Assembly (NCBI GenBank): GCA_964415865.1
Contig: CAYQBY010000007.1
Span: forward strand, 1-52,327
Source: Thiopontia sp964415865
GTDB lineage: Bacteria > Pseudomonadota > Gammaproteobacteria > GCF-002020875
DNA length: 52,327 bases
Direction: 5' to 3'
The translations under genes and the position numbers were made by a program. A model generated the notes under the pieces. That model worked only from the letters and a program-made list of their open reading frames with translations, made no database searches and was not told where the DNA came from. This document shows positions 1 to 5,486 of the stretch, one piece after another; position 1 is the first letter of the stretch, and every line of letters starts with the position of its first letter.

Positions 1-54
1 ATTTAGGTTCTGGTGCCGCAAGGTGTGAGAGTTCGAGTCTCTCCGCTCGCACCA
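1..54 (+). tRNA. tRNA-Leu(UAG), 3' part only
   Basis: The window opens inside the anticodon loop of a class II tRNA. The loop TTTAGGT gives anticodon UAG. It is followed by the 3' anticodon strand TCTGG, a variable arm, a T arm (GAGAG-TTCGAGT-CTCTC) and the acceptor 3' strand CGCTCGC-A-CCA, with CCA encoded at 52-54. The 5' half lies outside the window. The sequence resembles E. coli leuW. Confidence 0.93.
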
Positions 55-60
55 TATATT

Positions 61-98
61 AAAAAAGGGGCAACCACTGTTGGTTGCCCCTTTTTCTT
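61..98 (+). terminator. Bidirectional intrinsic terminator
   Basis: A 10-bp perfect GC-rich stem (67-76 with 81-90, 4-nt loop) is followed by a run of T on the plus strand and preceded by six A. It can therefore end the tRNA-Leu transcript from the left and the convergent sulfur-globule-like gene from the right. Confidence 0.9.
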
Positions 99-129
99 TT
101 CTACTGGCTACAAGCCTGTTCAGTTATAG

Positions 130-663
130 CTACTCTGCTGCAGTCTCGCCTGCTCCTGTTTCAGCATTGTTATCAGCCTCCTCACTCTTTGGTCTTCTTG
201 GATAGCGATCTGTTGGATCTACTGCGGGTGGCTGTTGGGGAGCACCCCAGCCCTGTTGTGGGGCATATCCATAAGGTTGTTGCTGGCCCCATCCTCTGTT
301 GCCACCCCAAGGCATGCCGCTCATGCCTCCATTGTTACCGCCCCAGGGCATACCACCCCAGCCACCACGGTTACCGCCTCCCCAGGGCATGCCACCACCA
401 CGCCCCCCCCATGGGCTACTACCACCACCCCAGCCAGGTTGTGATCCCCAAGGTGTCTGCCATCCACTTGGGCCCCACTGCTTCATGTCCTTCCAGTTCT
501 CACCTTTCCATTCGGTAGCATCAGGTGGGCCATCCCACTTCTCCCATCCACCCCACTTATCCATCTTCCAGTCCTCGGGATCGACAAAGGCATTGGCGCT
601 GGTAGTAAAGCCGGCAACTGCTACAAGCAGAAGTGCGGTTGTGAGTTTATTGGTTTTTTTCAT
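130..663 (-). CDS. Secreted Gly/Trp/Pro-rich protein, sulfur globule protein-like
   Basis: A 177-residue product from the ATG at 663, chosen because GAGGAG lies just upstream; a longer reading adds 11 residues without a ribosome site. Residues 1-26 form a Sec signal peptide (K-K start, hydrophobic core, Ala-x-Ala before FVDPEDW). The mature part is rich in Gly, Trp, Pro, Gln and Asn, with repeated MPWGG units, then a YGYAPQQ segment and an acidic tail. It has no catalytic motif. This composition and a periplasmic address resemble structural proteins that coat intracellular or periplasmic sulfur globules in sulfur-oxidising gammaproteobacteria. That role is inferred from composition, which is weak evidence; another low-complexity envelope protein is possible. 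The gene sits alone between tRNA genes and has a G8 tract in its coding strand. Confidence 0.6.
   Translation of the reverse strand: MKKTNKLTTALLLVAVAGFTTSANAFVDPEDWKMDKWGGWEKWDGPPDATEWKGENWKDMKQWGPSGWQTPWGSQPGWGGGSSPWGGRGGGMPWGGGNRGGWGGMPWGGNNGGMSGMPWGGNRGWGQQQPYGYAPQQGWGAPQQPPAVDPTDRYPRRPKSEEADNNAETGAGETAAE
302..390 (-). repeat. Imperfect MPWGG-coding repeats within the secreted protein gene
   Basis: Three near-identical 14-bp units encoding MPWGG occur at 302-315, 338-351 and 377-390, spaced about 36-39 bp and separated by Gly/Asn/Arg/Trp codons. They look like internal duplications that could expand or contract. Confidence 0.75.
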
Positions 664-712
664 GGTGGTCTCCTCGTTTATTGTTCTGTTATTCAACAGA
701 AGCTACCACCAT
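664..712 (-). promoter_or_regulatory. Nested inverted repeats in the 5' leader, covering the start codon
   Basis: On the minus-strand mRNA an inner hairpin (TTCTGTT, 4-nt loop, AACAGAA; 684-701) lies inside an outer 8-bp inverted repeat. ATGGTGGT (705-712) can pair with ACCACCAT (662-669), and the second arm includes the ATG. The GAGGAG ribosome site lies in the enclosed loop next to the outer stem. This arrangement could restrict translation. Function is inferred from pairing only. Confidence 0.45.
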
Positions 713-763
713 ATTGGGATTAATACAAACGTGATCAGTCTGTCATAATAGAGCTATTCAATT

Positions 764-850
764 TGGTACCGAGGGGGGGACTTGAACCCCCAAGACATTG
801 CTGCCGGCGGATTTTGAATCCGCTGCGTCTACCAATTCCGCCACCTCGGC
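764..850 (-). tRNA. tRNA-Leu(CAA)
   Basis: An 87-nt class II tRNA with a long variable arm. The anticodon loop TTCAAAA sits between GCGGA and TCCGC, giving anticodon CAA. D loop and T arm (GGGGG-TTCAAGT-CCCCC) are intact and CCA is encoded. The acceptor stem starts GCCGAGG and ends CCTCGGT, so the first pair is G-U rather than G-C. Confidence 0.95.
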
Positions 851-944
851 ATTGAGGGTGCGCATTATAGGCGTAGAGTGTTGATGATACAACGGGATTA
901 TTGACAATGAATGGCCGCACTGTACAATGCCTTTTCGACTTTGC

Positions 945-1021
945 AGGCGCGTAACTCAGTTGGTTAGAGTGTCACCTTGACATGGTGGAAGTCGGTGGTT
1001 CGAATCCACTCGCGCCTACCA
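945..1021 (+). tRNA. tRNA-Val(GAC)
   Basis: A 77-nt tRNA with acceptor AGGCGCG / CGCGCCT, anticodon stem CCACC around TTGACAT (anticodon GAC), T arm with TTCGAAT, discriminator A and encoded CCA. It closely resembles the E. coli tRNA-Val(GAC) layout. Confidence 0.93.
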
Positions 1022-1031
1022 ATTTTTGTAG

Positions 1032-1069
1032 ATGGCCAGCACATCGATTTGGTGGCTGGCCATTTTTTT
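1032..1069 (+). terminator. Intrinsic terminator after tRNA-Val
   Basis: A 9-bp perfect stem (ATGGCCAGC 1032-1040 with GCTGGCCAT 1055-1063) is followed by a T tract. It separates the tRNA from thrS. Confidence 0.85.
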
Positions 1070-1116
1070 ATTATTAACATGCGGCCTTTGGTATGGGTCG
1101 CCACTGGAGATTGATG

Positions 1117-3027
1117 ATGCCTATAATTACTCTGCCTGATGGCTCCCAACGTAGTTTCGACCAAGCAGTTACTGTTTTTGATGTTGCCGCTGATATTGGC
1201 CCAGGCCTTGCGAAAGCGGCACTCGCTGGAAAGGTTGGGGATCAACTGGTCGACACCTCCTTTCTTATTGAAGAGGATATATCTCTCTCGCTGATTACCA
1301 GTAGGGATGAGGAGGGGTTGGAGATAATCCGCCACTCTACAGCGCATCTTCTTGCTCAGGCGGTTAAGGATATATTTCCAGAGACCCAGATTACCATTGG
1401 CCCAGTAGTGGAGAATGGCTTCTACTATGACTTTGCTCGTGATGAGAAGTTTACTCCGGATGATTTCAAGACCATCGAGAAGAAGATGGCTGAGTTGGCC
1501 AAGCAGAATATAAAGATCGAGCGTTCCGAGATGGAACGTGATGAGGCGGTAGCCTTCTTTGAGGAGCAGGGGGAGGCTTATAAAGCTGAGATTGTTCGGG
1601 ATATTCCTGCAGATCAGACTCTCTCGCTCTATCGTCAGGGTGATTTTATTGATCTCTGTCGTGGTCCTCATGTTCCATCCACAGGTCATCTCAAGGGTGG
1701 TTTCAAACTGATGAAGCTGGCCGGCGCCTACTGGCGTGGTGATTCCAACAATGAGATGTTGCAGAGAATTTATGGTACTGCCTTCCCGGACAAGAAGCAG
1801 CTCAAGCAGTATCTGCATCGACTGGAGGAGGCGGAGAAACGTGACCACCGCAAGATTGGCAAGAAACTCGACCTATTTCATGCTCAGGAGGAGGCGCCAG
1901 GCATGGTCTTCTGGCACAGCAAGGGGTGGTCAATCTATCGTGAGGTGGAGGATTATGTGCGTGAGAAGTTGCGCCATCATGGTTACCAGGAGGTCCACAC
2001 TCCACAGGTAATTGATAGGGTGTTGTGGGAAAAGTCTGGTCACTGGGGCAAGTTTGGTGACATGATCTTCACCACCCATTCAGAGAATCGTGACTACGCA
2101 ATCAAGCCGATGAACTGCCCAGGTCACGTACAGATATATAACCAGGGACTGCGTAGCTATCGTGATTTGCCACTGCGTCTGGCTGAGTTTGGCTCCTGTC
2201 ATCGTAATGAGCCATCAGGAACCCTGCATGGATTGATGCGAGTCCGTAACTTTACCCAGGATGATGCCCATATATTTTGTACCGAGGATCAGATTCAGTC
2301 TGAGGTGGCAGACTTTATGGATCTGCTGTTCGAGGTCTATGAGGATTTTGGTTTCAAAGAGGTATTGATTAAGCTCTCCACTCGTCCGGAGAAGCGGGTT
2401 GGTAGTAATGAGGTGTGGGATCAGGCCGAGCAGGCGCTGGAGACTGCGCTCAATACCAAGGGGTTGGATTGGGAACTGCAGCCGGGTGAGGGCGCATTCT
2501 ACGGCCCAAAGATTGAGTTCTCACTAAAGGATTGTATTGGTCGAGTCTGGCAGTGCGGCACTATTCAGGTTGATTTCTCGATGCCTGGACGACTCGATGC
2601 CACCTATATTGATGAGCATGGAGAGAAGAAGAGTCCGGTCATGTTGCACCGTGCAATCCTCGGTTCACTTGAGCGTTTTGTGGGTATTTTGATTGAGGAG
2701 TATGCGGGAGCGATGCCGGCATGGCTCTCTCCACTGCAGGCTATTGTGGTCAATATTACGGATCATCAAGGTGAAACTGCAGAAAATGTTGCAAAACAGC
2801 TGAATAATGCAGGGTTTAGGGTCGAATCAGACTTGAGAAACGAGAAGATAGGCCTTAAAATTCGCGAGCATTCCATGCAGCGTGTTCCTTACATCTTGGT
2901 GATTGGGGATCGTGAGATGGAAGAGGGGGCTGTTGCCGTCCGTGCGCGAGGTGGTGAAGACCTCGGAACACTATCTGTTGAGGCGTTTATTGCGCTTCTG
3001 CAAGAGGATGTAGATACACGCAAATAG
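1117..3027 (+). CDS. thrS: Threonyl-tRNA synthetase
   Basis: A 636-residue class II synthetase that charges tRNA-Thr in the cytoplasm. It starts with the TGS domain (MPIITLPDGS). The editing domain carries HSTAHLLAQA with H73 and H77, the same positions as in E. coli. The catalytic core follows (MNCPGH zinc/substrate loop near residue 335, then the motif 2 arginine region), with a C-terminal anticodon-binding domain. The ATG at 1117 is preferred because GGAGA lies six bases upstream and the product starts like its homologues; 1114 and 1093 are in-frame alternatives. It heads the conserved thrS-infC-rpmI-rplT-pheST-ihfA block. Confidence 0.97.
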   Translation: MPIITLPDGSQRSFDQAVTVFDVAADIGPGLAKAALAGKVGDQLVDTSFLIEEDISLSLITSRDEEGLEIIRHSTAHLLAQAVKDIFPETQITIGPVVENGFYYDFARDEKFTPDDFKTIEKKMAELAKQNIKIERSEMERDEAVAFFEEQGEAYKAEIVRDIPADQTLSLYRQGDFIDLCRGPHVPSTGHLKGGFKLMKLAGAYWRGDSNNEMLQRIYGTAFPDKKQLKQYLHRLEEAEKRDHRKIGKKLDLFHAQEEAPGMVFWHSKGWSIYREVEDYVREKLRHHGYQEVHTPQVIDRVLWEKSGHWGKFGDMIFTTHSENRDYAIKPMNCPGHVQIYNQGLRSYRDLPLRLAEFGSCHRNEPSGTLHGLMRVRNFTQDDAHIFCTEDQIQSEVADFMDLLFEVYEDFGFKEVLIKLSTRPEKRVGSNEVWDQAEQALETALNTKGLDWELQPGEGAFYGPKIEFSLKDCIGRVWQCGTIQVDFSMPGRLDATYIDEHGEKKSPVMLHRAILGSLERFVGILIEEYAGAMPAWLSPLQAIVVNITDHQGETAENVAKQLNNAGFRVESDLRNEKIGLKIREHSMQRVPYILVIGDREMEEGAVAVRARGGEDLGTLSVEAFIALLQEDVDTRK

Positions 3028-3082
3028 TAGTGTTGTGTGTATGGCCCCATTGTTTTTATTTTATTGAACAGGAGAACTTGAG

Positions 3083-3646
3083 ATCGCACTTCAGCCAAGA
3101 GGCCCAAGAGGCCGGATGCCAGAGAAAGTAAGAGAGCATCGAATCAATGAGGATATTACAACATCAGAGCTTCGTGTATTCGGGGCAGAGCAGTCAGAGT
3201 CGGTTGTAATTTCACGAAGTGAGGCGCTGGAGATGGCAGATGAGGCCGGACTGGATCTGGTCGAGATATCACCAAAGGCGGAGCCGCCAGTCTGTAGAGT
3301 AATGGACTATGGCAAGTTCCTGTTTGAGGAGAGCAAGAAAAAGAACGCGGCCAAGAAGAAGCAGAAGAAGGTTCTGATCAAGGAGATCAAGTTTCGTCCC
3401 GGTACAGGAGAGGGCGATTACCAGATCAAGCTGAAAAACCTGATAAAGTTTCTTGGGCAGGGCAACAAGACAAAGATTACAATCCGCTATCGTGGTCGTG
3501 AGATGGCTCACCGTGAGATCGGAATGGAGATGCTCAAGAGGATAGAAAAAGATCTGGAAGAGTATGGGAAGGTTGAACAGTTTCCCAAGATGGAAGGTCG
3601 GCAGATGGTTATGGTCGTTGGACCGATATCCAGAAAGAAGAAGTAG
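3083..3646 (+). CDS. infC: Translation initiation factor IF-3, probable AUC start
   Basis: IF-3 binds the 30S subunit and enforces fidelity of start codon and initiator tRNA selection. The N domain (HRINEDI to AEPPVCRVMDYGKFL), lysine-rich linker and C domain (EIKFRPGTGEGDYQ, RGREMAH) are complete. The first ATG (3116) has a poor ribosome site. An in-frame ATC at 3083, 11 codons earlier, sits 8 bases after AGGAG. A rare AUU/AUC-type start on infC is the known basis of IF-3 autoregulation in E. coli, so the ATC start (187 residues) is proposed; the ATG form would have 176. It lies 55 bp after thrS and upstream of rpmI. Confidence 0.9.
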   Translation: MALQPRGPRGRMPEKVREHRINEDITTSELRVFGAEQSESVVISRSEALEMADEAGLDLVEISPKAEPPVCRVMDYGKFLFEESKKKNAAKKKQKKVLIKEIKFRPGTGEGDYQIKLKNLIKFLGQGNKTKITIRYRGREMAHREIGMEMLKRIEKDLEEYGKVEQFPKMEGRQMVMVVGPISRKKK

Positions 3647-3661
3647 AGATATATTATTTGG

Positions 3662-3716
3662 TCCCAGTCTGGTCAATGGCACACCGGCTGGGAATTTTAA
3701 CGAGAGCTAGGCTCTC
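3662..3716 (+). promoter_or_regulatory. Two hairpins in the infC-rpmI leader, possible L20 control site
   Basis: Hairpin 1 pairs TCCCAGTC (3662-3669) with GGCTGGGA (3686-3693) and is followed by four T. Hairpin 2 is GAGAGC-TAG-GCTCTC (3702-3716), just before the rpmI ribosome site. In E. coli L20 represses its operon by binding RNA structures in the infC-rpmI region. Assigning that role here is inference from position. Confidence 0.4.
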
Positions 3717-3739
3717 ACTATTAAGCAAGAGGTGAAAAG

Positions 3740-3937
3740 ATGCCAAAGATGAAGTCTAAGAGAGGCGCTTCCAAGCGCTTCAAGCGCACCGCGTCCGGCG
3801 GTTTCAAGCGTGGACAGGGTTTCCGCAGTCATATCCTGACAAAGAAATCCACCAAGCGTAAGCGTCAGCTACGTAGTCCATTAAGTGTTCATGAAAGTAA
3901 TGCAGCTGCAGTAAAACGCATGCTACCTTACAGCTAA
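3740..3937 (+). CDS. rpmI: 50S ribosomal protein L35
   Basis: A 65-residue, very basic protein of the large ribosomal subunit. It begins MPKMKSKRGASKRFK and contains the family pattern KRxRQLRSP, ending VKRMLPYS. AGAGGTG precedes the ATG. Only 15 bp separate it from rplT, with which it is certainly cotranscribed. Confidence 0.97.
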   Translation: MPKMKSKRGASKRFKRTASGGFKRGQGFRSHILTKKSTKRKRQLRSPLSVHESNAAAVKRMLPYS

Positions 3938-3952
3938 GCCGGGAGCAGAATT

Positions 3953-4306
3953 ATGCCAAGAGTAAAGAGAGGCGTTCAAGCACGTGCACGTCACAAGAAG
4001 GTCCTGAAGGAGGCGCGCGGTTATTATGGTGCCCGTAGCAGGGTCTATCGTGTTGCCAAGCAGGCGGTTACCAAGGCGGGACAGTATGCATATCGTGATC
4101 GTCGCCAGAAGAAGCGTCAATTTCGTTCGCTATGGATTGTTCGTATCAATGCGGAGGCTCGTAATAACGGTATCTCCTACAGCAATATGATCAATGGCCT
4201 GACCAAGGCAGGTATTGAGGTCGACCGTAAGGTTTTGGCCGATCTGGCTGTTCATGACAAGGCGGCATTTGCAGCAATTGCGGAACAGGCAAAGGCTGCA
4301 CTTTAA
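3953..4306 (+). CDS. rplT: 50S ribosomal protein L20
   Basis: A 117-residue, basic assembly protein of the large subunit that binds 23S rRNA. It has the expected length and hallmark segments (MPRVKRGVQARARHKK, RDRRQKKR, RINAEARNNG). In enterobacteria it also represses rpmI-rplT translation, and hairpins that could serve this lie before rpmI. It ends the ribosomal part of the operon, just before a hairpin and terminator. Confidence 0.98.
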   Translation: MPRVKRGVQARARHKKVLKEARGYYGARSRVYRVAKQAVTKAGQYAYRDRRQKKRQFRSLWIVRINAEARNNGISYSNMINGLTKAGIEVDRKVLADLAVHDKAAFAAIAEQAKAAL

Positions 4307-4310
4307 AACA

Positions 4311-4374
4311 CGGTGTTTAACACCGCAGAAAGGGGTGGCAGTCTTTTGCAAAAAAGGTTGCTGCCCCTTTTTTA
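4311..4374 (+). terminator. Hairpin plus terminator between rplT and pheS
   Basis: A short hairpin (CGGTGT-TTA-ACACCG, 4311-4325) is followed by a stem pairing GGCAG (4337-4341) with CTGCC (4361-4365), extended by GG/CC, and six T at 4368-4373. It lies where E. coli has the pheS attenuator. No convincing Phe-rich leader peptide was found, so plain termination or partial read-through into pheS is the safer reading. Confidence 0.7.
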
Positions 4375-4435
4375 TTTCTGAGACAACCGAGGAAATGTAG
4401 TAACGCCATTGGCGATAACAAGGTTGAGATACGAT

Positions 4436-5458
4436 ATGACCACAGAATTGAATACCCTGGTTACTGAGGCAGAGTCTGCTGTTGAGAAGGCTGCTGATCT
4501 GGTTGCACTGGATCAGGTGCGTGTCGGTATGCTTGGCAAGAAGGGAGCACTGACCGCTATCCTCAAGACGCTTGGCAGTATGGAGCCAGCAGAGCGTAAA
4601 GAGACAGGTGCTGCAGTTAATCGTGCCAAGCAGGCGCTCCAGCAGAAGATTGAGGATAAAAAGGGGCAGCTTGAGAGTGCTGCTCTTAATGAGCAACTTT
4701 CAAAAGAGACAATAGATATCACTTTGCCTGGACGTAGCCGTCACCAGGGTGGCATCCACCCAGTAACTCGAACACTAGAGCGGATCGAGGAGCTGTTTCG
4801 CAGAGTGGGTTTTGATGTGGCAGAGGGGCCTGAGGTTGAGGATGATTATCACAATTTCGAGGCATTGAATATACCAGAACATCACCCGGCTCGAGCAATG
4901 CACGATACTTTCTACTTTCCAGATGGCCGTGTGTTGCGTACCCATACATCACCTGTACAGGTGCGAGTAATGGAAAATGAGGAGCCTCCACTTAGAATTA
5001 TTGCGCCAGGACGTGTATATCGTTGTGACTCTGATTTGACTCATACCCCGATGTTTCATCAGGTGGAGGGGTTGATTGTGGATGAGTCAGTCAGTTTTGC
5101 CGATCTCAAAGGGTTGATTCATGATTTTCTTCGCAGCTTCTTTGAGCAGGATGACTTGCAGCTCCGTTTTCGTCCATCATATTTCCCTTTTACCGAGCCC
5201 TCTGCTGAGGTTGATATCGAGTGTGTGATGTGTGGAGGAGAGGGGTGCCGGGTCTGTAGCCATACAGGATGGCTTGAGGTTTTGGGGTGCGGCATGGTTC
5301 ACCCTGAGGTGTTTCGTCACTCCGGGGTAGATACCGAGAAGTACACGGGACTAGCCTTTGGGCTTGGGGTAGAGCGTCTGGCGATGCTTCGTTACGGTAT
5401 TAATGATCTTCGTCTATTCTTCGAGAATGATCTTAGATTCCTTAAGAGTTTTAATTAA
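4436..5458 (+). CDS. pheS: Phenylalanyl-tRNA synthetase alpha subunit
   Basis: The catalytic subunit of the (alpha beta)2 enzyme that charges tRNA-Phe. The 340-residue product has an N-terminal coiled coil (about 1-90), then class II motifs (HPVTRTLERIEELF, DTFYF, GRVYRCDSDLTHTPMFHQVEG, FRPSYFPFTEPSAEVD, GLAFGLGVERLAMLRYG). A CxxC-x4-CxxC segment (CVMCGGEGCRVC) sits between PSAEVDIE and GWLEVLGCGM; it could bind zinc and is absent from the E. coli protein. The ATG at 4436 is chosen over an in-frame TTG at 4409 because homologues begin near it and a purine-rich site precedes it. Confidence 0.97.
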   Translation: MTTELNTLVTEAESAVEKAADLVALDQVRVGMLGKKGALTAILKTLGSMEPAERKETGAAVNRAKQALQQKIEDKKGQLESAALNEQLSKETIDITLPGRSRHQGGIHPVTRTLERIEELFRRVGFDVAEGPEVEDDYHNFEALNIPEHHPARAMHDTFYFPDGRVLRTHTSPVQVRVMENEEPPLRIIAPGRVYRCDSDLTHTPMFHQVEGLIVDESVSFADLKGLIHDFLRSFFEQDDLQLRFRPSYFPFTEPSAEVDIECVMCGGEGCRVCSHTGWLEVLGCGMVHPEVFRHSGVDTEKYTGLAFGLGVERLAMLRYGINDLRLFFENDLRFLKSFN

Positions 5459-5486
5459 AAAGATTTAACAACATATTGTATAGATT

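Noticed and set aside
302..390. CRISPR-like or satellite repeat
   Set aside because: The spaced units encode MPWGG in one frame and differ at silent positions; they are protein repeats.
964..1848. 294-codon minus-strand frame across tRNA-Val and the thrS start
   Set aside because: It is antisense to thrS and to a tRNA, has no ribosome site or family pattern, and its residues mirror thrS codons.
4375..4435. Possible Phe-codon leader peptide for pheS attenuation
   Set aside because: The frames near the terminator contain few Phe codons and no proper start with a ribosome site, so attenuation by translation is not supported.
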